Assembly (NCBI GenBank): GCA_030549495.1 | Contig: JAUIRK010001002.1 | Span: 186,001-250,000 of the forward strand | From: Nectonema munidae | Lineage: Eukaryota; Nematomorpha; Nectonematoida; Nectonematidae | Reading direction: 5' to 3' | DNA length: 64,000 bases | Part shown: positions 12,112-23,697 of the stretch, piece by piece | Layout: the number at the start of each line of letters is the position of its first letter | Position numbering within the stretch: position 1 is the first letter of the stretch | The notes under the pieces: model-generated | Database searches by the model: none | Seen by the model: the letters and a program-made list of their open reading frames with translations, nothing else | Told to the model about the DNA's origin: nothing | Made by a program: the position numbers and the translations under genes

Positions 12112-13472
12112 GGTACCTGTTCAAAACGTCCGAAAACCAATATGTCCTCAACCAAAACGTCCAAAAATTAAAAATCAATTTGTAAATTCATTTCATAATA
12201 AATTGAATTATCTTAACAAATATATATACATATAACTTTTTTTCCGTTTGTAGTATGTTAATTTATGAATTCATTCTTATTAGCTTATCAATTACCTACT
12301 TATTTTATTAACAGATCTTTACTACCTTTTTAATAACTAACTCTTTCATAGTTTCAAGATTTAAACCGGTTAACCTGCAATTTGAAAACTTTAGTTTTCA
12401 AAAATTTTGGTACCGGGGATTTAAGTTTTCGAGGATTTTGGAAGTGGGAATTTTAGTTTGGACAAAATTGTTAATTGAATATAATGCCTTTATAATCCAT
12501 CTTAAAAAATTTGATCACTTAAATTAAGTCCCTTTTGTTTTAAAAAGCTTAAAATTTATTTAACCATTAAAGTTGCATTTTAATTTTGGTTCCTTTACAG
12601 GGGCGGATCTAGAAATTGGCATTAGGGGGGGGGGGGGGCGGATTTTACTAGAACTCAAATTCGAAGAATATAAATTTAAGCTTTATCAAAATTTTTAAGC
12701 TATTTTTATCTTATTTTGGGTAATAATTTAATAAAAAGCGAAAATTGACTTTTTATCATAAAACTTAGAGTATCATAATAATTTTTCAAAAATTATAAGT
12801 TTATTATTATAAGAAAGTAACTAGATTAAAGACTAAGAGGATTAAAGCCTCATCCGTCTAGGACACTTTTTAACATACATAAAATAATGGTGTCAATATC
12901 CAATCCACAACTTCTCTGTGAATAAAAAGAAGAATGAGAGCATTAAAACGATTCTCATTCATTGAACTGCGAAGTGAATTGATGTGGTAAAACTTGATGT
13001 GTTTAATAAATTTACAAAAAAAAATTGGATAATATAAAAGTAATAAGTGTCACACTTAACTACGATTGAAACATAAAAAACTTTTTAGGGCTTCTCACTT
13101 TAGAGAAAGATTGAATCTAAAAAACGAGTTGCAGAAATTATATTTGAGTTCTTGGAAAAGAATTAGATCAAGATAAATTTTCAAGCAATTGGCAATGCAA
13201 TTGGGGGAGGGGGCGTATGCCGGTTTCACCACCTTTAAATCCGCCAGTGCTTTAAGTTCCATACAATTTTTAATTGAAAGAACAAAAAAAAGTTAAAAAA
13301 TCAATTAAAAACTCGTATAGTTCTTTTTCTTAGCTCTAAATATATTATTATTATATTTGGAAACGGTCATGTATAATCTGAATAGCTAGAAAAAAAATTT
13401 AAAATTCTTTTTTGGTTTTCGGGCCTTTTAGTTTTAGGAGGTTTTGGTTTCGGAAGTTTTGACCAAGCAGGG
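12112..13472. mobile_element. TIR element with GGT end and AGTCYAAG duplication
   Basis: Left end GGTACCTGTTCAAAACGTCC; the right end inverted includes GGTCAAAACTTCCGAAACC. Both are arrays of AAAACGTCCGAAAACC-like words. Flanked by AGTCTAAG (12104-12111) and AGTCCAAG (13473-13480). MULE-like by duplication length. It has been entered by the element at 12598-13249. Non-coding. Confidence 0.6.
12598..13249. mobile_element. Nested TIR element, CAGGGGCGGAT end, 652 bp
   Basis: Left end CAGGGGCGGATCTAGAAATT; the right end inverted is CACTGGCGGATTTAAAGG. A G-run follows each end in the same orientation (12627-12641; 13202-13213). Direct repeat CTTTA (12593-12597, 13250-13254). The ends look hAT-like, but 5 bp is not the hAT duplication length, so the superfamily is uncertain. 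Confidence 0.65.
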
Positions 13473-15120
13473 AGTCCAAGATTCCCAAAAAAAATTTCTT
13501 CATAACACTATAATTTTTACAAAAGTTTAAAGGTCTAAGAACTAATTCAAATAATAGTGTTAATAACCAGGATTTATAAAAAATTAGTATGTTTAGTAAT
13601 TTGAAAGATATTAGCTATATACTAACTAGTCAGTACTGACCCCTTTGTTTTAACCTTTTCAGGGGAAAAAATTGATTATAAAATAAATAAAAGAACTATT
13701 TAATCTTGAAGTATACAAATGGTATTTGATTGGTATATATGCGAAGAAGTGTGCCGATGAGATTTGCAACAAATTAAAGATGTTATTTGCATTGTGCCTC
13801 TTTCTTTCCAGTAGCGTAATCACTCTCACTGGTCCTTATTGTTCCCCTAAATAGACTTATCATCATCTGCACAACCTCTTCTTTTGATGAGTAGGCAGCA
13901 TCTGTGTTAGATCTGGCAGTAGGCGCTTTTGCCAAGTTTTAAAGCGTCCTATATCTAAGCTAATAACGCATCACTTTACACAAGTGTGTTATAGAAGGGG
14001 AACGGAAATAAAAAAACATACAATACAATGTCAAATCTCTTATATAAATAAAAACACATTGTTAGAATAAGAGAGATGCTAAGAATAACAAATTGTGTGC
14101 CTTATGCATTAAAAGCACCGCACTTTACTCCACTTAAACTAACTCCTCATAAACTCCCTCAGGTAAACTCTCTCACTTAAAGAGTAAATTAACGCTATTC
14201 TGTCCTCATCATTAGGCATAAACAGACATTCAGCAAGTATTATTACATCATCAAGGTAATATTTCATTTTTCTAATCACATATAAGTTATGTTGCAACGT
14301 CACTAAACATAGAGAAACAGCTTCAGTCATAAATACGTCTTATCCTCTCTCAAAGTTTCAATTTAATCTCTTCAATTCTAATTTATCTCTTTTTAAAAAT
14401 ATATTAATAACTATTTAAAAGAAATTTTGGTTAAATATCATGAGTAAAACTTTTATTCAAAAAAATTATTTGACAAAAAATTCTCATCACTCTCGTATTC
14501 TTTCTACCGTTACAAGAAAGGAGAACAAGGAGCAGAGAATGAATATTGGGAATATAATGATAGTATATTGTTTAACGGGAAGCAAATAGGAAGTAGTTTG
14601 GTGAAAAGTGCAGATAAACTGCAATTTTTAGATATCTATTTATATATGATATTAAATCTTATTAGTTCCATACTTATATACTGCAGAAAAATAGTCAAAC
14701 TTCAAGGTCAAAAAGGCCAAAAAATATTAAGAATGGCTTGATCTGCTGAGCTAATACTTTAATAAGCTGGTGTTTTTTTGACAAAATAGGCCACAATTTT
14801 GATTGAGGTCCCCTTCTTGTTCCCATTGCAACTTCTTTGATATACCGTAATAATTAACATTTATTTTTAAGTCTCTCGGTATGGAGTTTTTAACCCTAGA
14901 AAGACCATGCCGGTTACTCATAAAAATATTTTGTTTTATTGTAACTTTTAGAATAATTTTTTTTTCAACTCTATATTTCTTGAATTCTATTGTTATTAGT
15001 CTATAAAATTTTTAACCTAATTCTATTATACATGTTTATAAATATATTTTAAAAAATTCACCCTTGTTGCACGATCTGAACGTCGCACATATAAATTTAC
15101 TTATTTCCATAAGTATATAT
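13473..15120. other. No gene recognised
   Basis: About 1.6 kb of AT-rich DNA without a motif I can name, apart from a lone piggyBac-like end at 14890. A 63-codon frame on the - strand near 14.2 kb has no recognisable feature. Confidence 0.45.
14890..14905 (+). mobile_element. Lone piggyBac-like terminus
   Basis: TTAA followed by CCCTAGAAAGA, matching my memory of the terminal motif of the cabbage looper piggyBac. No matching right end was found nearby, so this may be a remnant or chance. Confidence 0.35.
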
Positions 15121-15158
15121 GAAGGGAAGCAGCTCAATCCAGCCTATATATTGGTATT

Positions 15159-15247
15159 AATATTGCCTTGAGGCCGAATTGTCCAGAGACGGAAACTCGT
15201 TTCAGGGATAATTCAGACTCGAGACAATTCGGCCTCAAGGCAATATT
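15159..15247. repeat. Perfect 25-bp inverted repeat, 39-nt loop
   Basis: Arms 15159-15183 and 15223-15247 (core CCTTGAGGCCGAATTGTC). The arms are identical and GC-richer than their surroundings. Possibly a tiny foldback transposon. Confidence 0.85.
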
Positions 15248-15528
15248 GCCTATAAATATATTGATAAGCCGAACTCGTGCTTCACTTCACGAGTTCAAAA
15301 CATTTTGTAACGAAATAATTTCTTACCTGAATTCGTCATTTTGTACCCAAAATTAGAAAAAAAATTGGGTACAAAAGGTCCAAAAATAAGTACAAATGTT
15401 CTGCCCATTTCGGTAGCATATGGATTTCAATAATCATATCTTTGAATTATTATCAAAAAAGACAGGGGATCCACGTCATAGTTTTCTTCTCATGTATATC
15501 AGAACAAGATGCCGGCATTCTGTGTTAA

Positions 15529-15553
15529 TGATTGATTGATTGATTGATTGATT
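15529..15553. repeat. (ATTG)n tract
   Basis: About six TGAT/ATTG units; simple repeat. Confidence 0.95.
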
Positions 15554-16087
15554 ATTCATACATAGTGAAAATAAGATCAAATAAACATAATAAAAACAAT
15601 TAGTTGGGTTTCTGCTCCTTAAACTTTATGGATGTAAGAGCTATAAAAGTTGGATTGTTGATAGAAACTCTTGTTTTTTTGTGGAGGAAATCAGGTGTCG
15701 GTAAAACCTCGTGGGCCCCATGGACCACGGTGAAAAACACTGATCAACAAAAACGCATATATTTGATCATCTCCTACTCAAGATTTTGCAAATGTCACAC
15801 TATGGTGAAACTACTGGATCATCGACGTCATCGAGAGAATATCTATCGACATGAAGAGCTTTGCCATGATAATTCATGAGAACTACTCGTCCAGAAGCAA
15901 GTAGTACTCTCGATTAATTATCGTAACCTGATTCATTCCTATAAATGCGCTTCCTTTTATTACACCATCTGTTTACAATTTCTAACTTTCTCTTTTTCTT
16001 ATCGCCTATCCCTGCGCTTTACATTTAACGTGGTAAAACATAATTCTACTTTTCGTATTGCATAGACGCTTAATTTTTCCAAGCTTG

Positions 16088-16150
16088 CAGTGGCGTTCCT
16101 ACCATAAGTGCCGCCCAGAGGCGGCGTTAATTACGCCACCCCAATAGCAC
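16088..16150. mobile_element. Possible hAT terminus
   Basis: CAGTGGCGTTCC is a common hAT-style start and is followed by a GC-rich hairpin-forming stretch (GCCGCC / GGCGGCG). No right end or target duplication was found. Confidence 0.3.
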
Positions 16151-16878
16151 TTAAAAATGACCAAAAATGAATAATATACGAATATACTTCCGTGCCCCAC
16201 ATTTTGGCCTTATAGATAGGCTGACCATTTTTTATTGTGACAAAAGCGGACATATTAACAAATAAAACTACAATTTACAAACCAAGTTTAGTGGAATGGC
16301 TACTTATGTATAGTATGAAATTAATTATGCAAACGTATATAAAACTTTATTATAGGATTTTCTGAACACGATTGTACAAGTTAAAAAAAAATAAAAAATG
16401 CAGTCGTATTTTCTTTTTAATTTTTTGTTTTCATTTCAGTACCTTAAAAATATTTGCCTATTTTTCATCAAACATTTTTTAATTTCATAAAAAAACAATA
16501 AATTCTATTCCCCTATGAATTACATTACTCAAAATATTAAGAAATGAAAAATTGAAGTTTAATATTTAAGTTTGGTTGGTACACGAATTCTTCAATTAAG
16601 AAGAAGAAGAAAGAAATTTATTTGAAATAACTTCAAATTACTTTAAAAAAGAGGATTGCACAAGCATGGTGTTGCATACACACAAACAGTAGGTTAATTA
16701 TTTTATTACAGCATTGATGAAATTCAAAAGGCCAAAAAGCCGCTTTTATGAATAAGCATAAAAAAATATAAAAATATTGAAAAAATGAGAAATTACAAAA
16801 AAAACGTCAAAAAAAGGAAAGACAATTTCATTTTTAATGTTGCATCTTACATTGTTCAAAAAGTATACTAAATATAAA

Positions 16879-17600
16879 ATGGTATCATTGGAAAGGTATA
16901 CTCTTTGTGGTTAACATAGGCTAGGTTAAACAAATAAATATATTTTTATTTTTCCAAAATCTGCTTTTATGTGAGGTCAGTCAACTTTTATCTAGTTTTA
17001 AAAAATACCAATAATAATTAACGTGATGAGTTTATATACTATTTTTTCAATATTTTATATTCACAAAAATAGAATATGGTTTTTACATTTTAAAATGTCA
17101 TAGTTAAAGAAAACTGCCGAAAATAAATATATATTTTTTACTTTTTATGGGTCAGTAGTATAGGTCAGTATAATGTTTTTCTAATAAATTTAAAATTATT
17201 TTTGAAATGAAAAATGTCGATCGAATGTACAAATTTTTGTGGTAAAATAGGCTATGTTTTACGAATAAATATATTTTTATTTTTCCAAAATCTGCTTTTA
17301 TGTGAGGTTAGTCTACTTTTATCTAGTTTCAAAAAATACCAATAATTAACGTGATGAGTTTATATATTATTTTTTCAATATTTTATATTCACAAAAGTAG
17401 AATATGGTTTTTTATATCTTAAAATGTCATAGTTAAAGAAAACTGTCGAAAATTAATATTTATTTTTTACTTTTTATGGGTCAGTATAATGTTTTTCTAA
17501 TAAATTTTAAATTATTTTTGAAGACAAAAATGTCGATCGAATGTACGAGTTTTGTTGGATAATCGTAGTCAATTTTTATTTCGAAACAATTTTTATTTAG
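16879..17600. repeat. Dispersed repeat, tandem copies 2 and 3
   Basis: Two head-to-tail copies (16879-17225; 17226-17600) of the unit seen at 9226-9610, sharing TGGGTCAGTAGTATAGGTCA and the closing TGTTGGATAATCGTAGTC. They have diverged by small changes. Confidence 0.88.
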
Positions 17601-18406
17601 TTTCGACACAGCTCGCGCTACCTATTAAATTTTGGGGCACAAGCCCCCCCCCCCCAACTCCAGCTAATTTTCAAGTTCCCCTGAAAATTTTTTCATTACC
17701 CTAAAAAAATAGGACAAACATCAAGCATTCATGATAATTTCTTCATGAAAATGTAATCTGTATATGGCTTGACAATACATCATATGTTTTCTTTTCGCCT
17801 TTAAGTGTGAGAAAGTAATAAGATGCTCCAAGGCCCGTGCACCATATTCTTCTTTCACTTTTGTTTTATAATATTATATATTATATATATTTCCAGACCA
17901 CTAATTTACTTTTCTTACCCGAAACAACAATTAATGAGAGACATTAAAAATAAGTATTATTAGTTATCTCTGAAAAGTAATATTGGTGATCATTTTTAAC
18001 ATAAAAAGCAACACCGGAGTGATTGGAAGAAGCTTGAATAAATTCATAACTAAACATAGATAGTTCTTGTCTGTTTTTAAGCCGTTTCATGCAAAAAAAC
18101 ATCTAGATGAAATTTTTTTCATTATTTGAACTAAGGCATCTATCTATTTAGGTTAATTTAGAAGACAGTGAGCAGCAATTGAAACTTAAAATATTAAATC
18201 CATTAGTAAGATTAGTTGTATTATCAAAGTTTTCCAAGTTAGTAACTTGAAATCCTTAAAAATTCTGAAGGCATTTCATCATACATGTATAGATTATTAT
18301 AAAAATGTGTTTCCGTTAAATCATTATTAATATTCTTAAAAGGTTCTTCGTTTAAACAGTTCATAGGCTATACATTCAAAATTTGCAGTACATGATTTAA
18401 CATATT
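17601..18406. other. No gene recognised
   Basis: Contains a C-run (17646-17658, GCACAAG before it), similar to the G-runs at several element ends here, then AT-rich sequence. Nothing else seen. Confidence 0.45.
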
Positions 18407-19300
18407 CTAAATCAGAAAGTTTACACGGGCATTCATAGCTAAACGCACCTGGTTTATATTTATTAATTTTTTCGTAATACAATTACTACATTTAAACAAA
18501 TCTGTATTATTAGACTTATCACATTCAAGATATTTATGATTTTCTCCACCAAATTTGCAGGAAAACTTTGTCGATTTGCAGTTTTTCGTTGTGTGTCCGA
18601 ACTTACAGCACGAAGAACACTGCTTGGTAGAAATGTAGTCGAATACATTATGACATGTTAGATTAATAAATAGGATATCACCATTTAATTTAATCAAATT
18701 CCTGATTTTTGGATCAAATGAGATAAAATATTTATTGTTGATCTTAGAAAAAATAATTCTAAAACTATTTGTATTAGTAACATATGGTGCCAGAAACTCA
18801 TTTTTTTCACAAATATGAGAAATCAAAACTTCTTCACTCATTTCAGAATTTAAATTACTGATTATAATTTTTGGATAGAAAACAGGATTTCGACTAGAAG
18901 TAATAGATTTAGTTACAGCAGATTTATCTAGAATCGTTTTAGCGTCAAGCATAGATCTTTCGTCAGGGAAGACAAACATCAAGCTATTATTATTACTTAC
19001 CATTTTGCTAACTTTTATTTTAGACAAAACTTCACTTGATGTTGTTTATAAATTTTCTGTCTCCTTACATCATTAAACGTAAGTTTGAGAAAGCGCTGAT
19101 TTTTCACAACACTAGAGTACAATGGATATTTTGAACTGTTTTCACAATTATCACAACTTTTTTTTGAATTCAGATCTTTAAAATTATCAACAGTCTCTTT
19201 TATCCATTTAATATCTTTTTCTAAATCAGAATAATTTTTCAAAACTGTATCATTTTTTTCTAAGTTTTGATAGAAAGAAATTTATTTTGTTTTGATTTCC
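18407..19300 (-). pseudogene. LINE ORF1 (gag-like, zinc knuckle)
   Basis: Nucleic-acid-binding ORF1 of a Jockey/CR1-like non-LTR retrotransposon. The 206-codon frame 18407-19027 has an RRM-like middle and a CCHC knuckle CSSCCKFGHTTKNC (C-x2-C-x4-H-x4-C), then a degenerate second knuckle (SCKFGGENHKYLEC) and CSNC. A second frame (19015-19242; YSSVVKNQRFLKLTFNDVRR) supplies the N-terminal part one frame off, so a frameshift lies near 19020. No ORF2 follows on the - strand to the left. Architecture matches the ORF1 tail at 63.0-63.3 kb, so they are probably one family. Confidence 0.72.
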
Positions 19301-19759
19301 TTTTTAGTCAACGTATCTACTTTTTCTATTCAAGAGACATAGAAAAAAATTTTAAAAATGAAGAAGAGAAGAAAAAACAGCAAAGAAAAATATATACAAA
19401 GAATAAAAGAAATGATACTAAATTATTGGATGACTTTTGATAAAGGAAGAAGAAGTAGCATTCAGTCTAACTTTTCTTAGATATGTAGCACTTTGTAATT
19501 TGTGGACAGAAGAGGCCCCATTTTAGGAAATAGACAATGGAAAAAAAATATGTAGTGTAGATGAATAAAAAGTTTGTTGTAACGGGATTTCAATGAATAC
19601 GTGATTATAGTGTGTTTGATACATTAAAAATTCTTTATAGGGAAGATTAGACATAAATAACTCAAGCTGAATCAATTCTTGTCCGAAAGTATACACAATT
19701 CGTACATTTGAAACATAATGTTTAATGTTTTTTTAATCACATAACTTGTTCATTCTGAA

Positions 19760-19815
19760 AATTAGGTAGGGCAAAATATCGCTAGTCAAAATGTCCGTTA
19801 GGCAAATTGTCCTAG
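19760..19815. repeat. Word-repeat cluster
   Basis: GGCAAAATATCGCTAGTCAA, AATGTCCGTTAGGCAAATTG, TCC: the same style of degenerate words as at element ends at 5.4, 12.1, 43.0 and 57 kb. A partner end was not found. Confidence 0.4.
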
Positions 19816-20009
19816 TGGCGCAAGAAAAATGGATTAAAACTAGAGAATTTGATATACCTGGTTTTTTTCAGCTAGAATATATTCTTATTCTGGTTTGGTT
19901 TTTATATAGATAAAAATATTTCACATAGTTCGCGCCATAATAATTTTAATAGGGCTTTTTGAAGTTCTTTTAATAGAAATCGTTTGCTCTTCGCAGAAAA
20001 ATTATGTAT

Positions 20010-20760
20010 TTCATTATTTTTGTCGCAGACCACTTAATTCAGATGAGAGGATAGAGGAATTTTTCAATGATTTAGATTTTTTCCTAACACGCTTAGACAA
20101 CAGTGTATTTCATGTTTTTTGGATGATTTTAATTTTGATTTATTTAAATTTAACGGTCATAACTGTTAACGTTTCTTATTCTACTGGTTTCAATACGGAT
20201 ATAAACCGTCTATTACTAAACATACCAGGCACCTTTAGTTTTTTCTTCTAGATAATTCTTTATCTTTGAGTTTAAATAAAAGTTTTATTGTGATGAATCA
20301 TAGGCTGATCACTTTCAAGTTTTGATTTCAATCGATATTTTGCCATAAAAAATCCATTAGAAATTAATTTAATTGTTCAGATTTTGTTACAAAAGTGTAT
20401 TCTTTTGATTGGTTTTAATGCTTATATCCTTTTTATAATAATCCTAATACATTTTTTGAATTTTTTTCGGATCGTATTTTTAAAATGATTACTTGGTCTG
20501 CAATTACAGTTATTAAATATAATTAGTATAGATTAAACAAAAATCCTTGGATGGTTAATTAAATTTTAATGTCAATAAAGAAAAAAAATATTCTTCACAA
20601 AAAACTTAAAAAAAAATGCAAAAGTCAGCATCCTCCAAATTTAAGAAAAGAATTTGTTTTGATTAGAAAAAAAGCTAAAAAGACTATAAAAAAAGCTTTA
20701 AACAGCTCTCTGAGTGGTAAAGATGTTTGGAAAACACTTAACTTGAATATAATTTAACTA
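20010..20760 (+). pseudogene. LINE ORF2, endonuclease to linker part
   Basis: Jockey-like ORF2 fragment. The endonuclease end is readable: RRPLNSDERIEEFFNDLDFF, GDFNFDL (catalytic GDFN box), then KPSITKHTR. The linker before the RT follows: NPNTFFEFFSDRIFKMITWS, KNPWMVN, then an open stretch at 20569-20757 (SIKKKNILHKKLKKKCKS, KEFVLIRKKAKKTIKKAL). Stops and frame changes break it. RT does not follow; the family's RT is at 25.9 kb and 31.7 kb in other copies. Confidence 0.7.
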
Positions 20761-21185
20761 GTAAGAATTTAACTATCAAGATTATATATATATCATTAAA
20801 ATGAATATCTAATGATCGATATATTTATTCTAGTAAATTAAATTAATACTTCTCTTCTTTTGGTAATATGAATGATTGTAATTATTGCGATTCTTTTTCT
20901 ATTTTATTTATATAAGCTTAATTCTACTCTAATAAATATTTGAGAATTATTATTAACTATCATTTCTCATATGAAACCTAATGATTGTGTCGATATATTT
21001 TGCATTTTTTAAAATTAAATCTGTCTTATCGATTTTATCGATTTCGCTTTTTCAAAATATAAATTATCTAACATTACTCAACTTACAAATGAAGAATGAT
21101 TTTTCTCGTCTTGAAAACGTGTTTTAATAATAACTCTTTAATTAAATTATGACACATTGAAATCAAAGTGATGCACATGCATCGA
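20761..21185. other. No gene recognised
   Basis: AT-rich sequence between a LINE fragment and a SINE. Nothing named. Confidence 0.4.
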
Positions 21186-21189
21186 ACTA

Positions 21190-21262
21190 TGAGTAATAAA
21201 GGCTGGAGATGTACTCGAACTGGAGATATTTAGGTATCTAGCCAACCTAAGTGTTGTGTGCG
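21190..21262 (-). repeat. tRNA-derived SINE head
   Basis: On the - strand: AGGTTGGCTAGATACC (A-box-like) then GTTCGAGTA (8 of 9 to B-box). The start matches the heads at 4975 and 54210. Confidence 0.55.
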
Positions 21263-22760
21263 TGTCTGTAAACCACCTTGTGGAGACTCAATAGCGAATT
21301 CCGAGAGAGCAAGTTAGATAGCATGCAATTGAAATTCGCTCGTTGTTTGTCGGATAGATACGTATCCTTGAAAGTGGGAGAATGTTTACACCATGATTCA
21401 AGCCAGGGTTGCGGAGCCGTTAAAAAATTACGCACTTATTAGCAATGTGAAAGCCAACATTTTTCATTTCTTATATATAAATAAAGTAGAATAGAAGTTA
21501 ATATAATACAACTAGTATTAGTATTAACAGTAATTAGTATATATCTATTTTTTGATGTGGTATTATCCTTCCGGTATTCTACAAAAATTGACTCCGACTC
21601 TGACTCTTTTTTTTCACCAAATTTATTAGATTTCACCGACTTCGCAATCCTGCAAGTGAGATCATATCATGATGAAAGAGAATAAACGAAGAGTATTATA
21701 AAATCAAAATTGTTCATAATTGTTATAATCAAGGTTGGTAATGATTTTTCAAAACGACATTTCTTCACTTGCTTGGCTTGGATGAGAAAGGATTTCCTAC
21801 GTTGTGGTTAATCATGAATACGCACACAACATTCAGTACATTTTCCCCCACGAAGACACATTTTTAATTTTTCATCAACCTGTTATTTATTTTACTTGCT
21901 CACTCTTTTGTCAAAACCTTCATGGAGTTTTCTTCAAATATTTCAAACTCTTCTTCTGCTGCATCTGTTCATTATTCCTTCACTTCACATTTATGACTAA
22001 GTTTCAACTTCAAAAAAGCCTTTTCAGAAGAGTTTGAAGGAATTGAAGGTTTTTTGAAGGATTTGTATCTAAAACTTTGTGAAGAATCAATGCTCCTTCG
22101 CTCTAATGTTTAGCAAATTTCAAGGGCCATCAAAAATATTCTATGATATTATGGTTTTTTACACGTGGATTAAACATCGGAAGTAGTTCTACTAATAGAG
22201 GATATTGTTCGATACCCGAATGCAAACCTAGAACTAGAGGTACCCGAAAGTGAATATTTATGTGCATAAAAGCACTCCTATTGTCCCACTTGTTACTCTG
22301 ATATGTACATATTTTGTTTATTGTATATTTTTGTTATAATTTTAACTTGATTATCATAAAATAAAATTTTAAAAGATGGCGTTAATTTTTAATAAAAAAA
22401 TTTTTTGTGTAACCTAAAATCATTATTTTCTTCCATTGATACCTAATTTGCCGTGAACTTACAAAGGAAAAACTTCAAAGTGTTTTTTGGATGAAAAAAA
22501 GTAAAAATAAATTTCATCAAAAATTTATATGAGTGGTCAGACCACATATTACGCCAAAAAAGGCATACATTTGCTCAAAAAAATTATTCCATCTGAAAGC
22601 CGTTTAAATTTAGAAAATTTATATTTTCTCTTTAAACTACTTTACCTATTGATTTAATACCGAAATTTTAGTCTGAAAAAAGGGATAGAGTAAAAAGCCC
22701 AACAGTGACATGTGAGATGTTAAAGTTAATTACATATATCTTTTAAAATTATCTTTATTT
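21263..22760. other. No gene recognised
   Basis: Scattered 60-77 codon frames on both strands without recognisable motifs. The right edge joins a LINE tail. Confidence 0.4.
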
Positions 22761-23168
22761 TTTCACAAGTTTTCGGATAATAATTTGCCGTATGTTTTCC
22801 ATGATTGGTTTAAATTTAATCATAAATGTGATAATTTACATCTGAGATATGAAGATAATCTTGAAGTACCTTTTTATAGACTAAAATCTCATATTTCTAC
22901 AAAATATAGATCATACAAATATTGGAATTCTTTTTTAAATAAATTTGATTTTGAATATTCGTATGTAAACTTCAAATCTACTTTTAGAAAATTTATTCCA
23001 GGGTTCTTCATAATTGTAAAAACTGTTTTGTTTGCAATAATCAACGTTAGTTCACTCTGTGCACTTATTATATTTTATTTTTTAGATGTAGGTGTGTTAA
23101 TATTTCTTTTACTTACATTATATACATGTGTATTTTATGTTTATTTTTGTAAATTTATTTTTATATGA
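22761..23168 (+). pseudogene. LINE ORF2 C-terminal tail
   Basis: LPYVFHDWFKFNH, DNLHLRYEDNLEVPF, YRSYKYWNSFLNKF, VNFKSTFRKFI: the usual end of Jockey/CR1-type ORF2 (HxxxTR ... YxxxxxWN ... FKxxL). The frame then runs into a low-complexity hydrophobic stretch that I do not take as functional. A 5'-truncated copy; no RT precedes it. Confidence 0.6.
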
Positions 23169-23174
23169 ATAATA

Positions 23175-23490
23175 TTCTGATAAACTGTACGGTTGAACAC
23201 GGGTAGACAACTTGAGTGTCATCTCTAACCTGTATACTACGATGGTTTCTATTATTAGAGAAACGATCTTAAACTTTCTGTTAGATGTAAGATTTGATAT
23301 ACCTCATACGATGTTATAAAAGTTATTACATATATTTTTGCAATTTGAACGATTTTAAATAATATATTCGTCAAATAATCAAAATAAAATTGTGTAATCA
23401 AAGAATCGAAAAATATTCTTTAAAAAATACAACTTTTTGTTCATATTTTGTTAGATGTAAGATTTGATATATATCATTCGGAAAGATTGA
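23175..23490. repeat. Single unit related to the 10.2-11.5 kb arrays
   Basis: Shares TGTACGGTTGAACRCRGGTA and GACAACTTG with 10160, then the 28-bp type word and one 161-bp-type unit (ATCAAAGAATCGAAAAATAT). Shows the arrays derive from a dispersed element with this order of parts. Confidence 0.85.
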
Positions 23491-23697
23491 TTCCTTCGAT
23501 AATTATCAAAATATAAAAATTAAAATAATTAATATCAAATTCCAGACTTTCAGAGTTTGGAGTGGATGAATTTTCAAATGATTTCCTGAATAAGAAGTAT
23601 CTAAACGCAAATAATTTATGTTTTTCCCAAGAAGCCTAGTTGAATACCAAAACTAATGATATTTATGGCATTTCCATACATCATATCGAACTAATAA

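Noticed and set aside
14139-14330. 63-codon frame on the - strand
   Set aside because: No motif, no splice context, and length within chance expectation.
15604-15879. 91-codon frame with GVGKT
   Set aside because: The P-loop-like word lacks G-x4-GK[ST] spacing and no other ATPase motif follows.
22990-23168. Hydrophobic tail that looks like two membrane helices
   Set aside because: It follows the LINE ORF2 end and is AT-rich 3' sequence read in frame.
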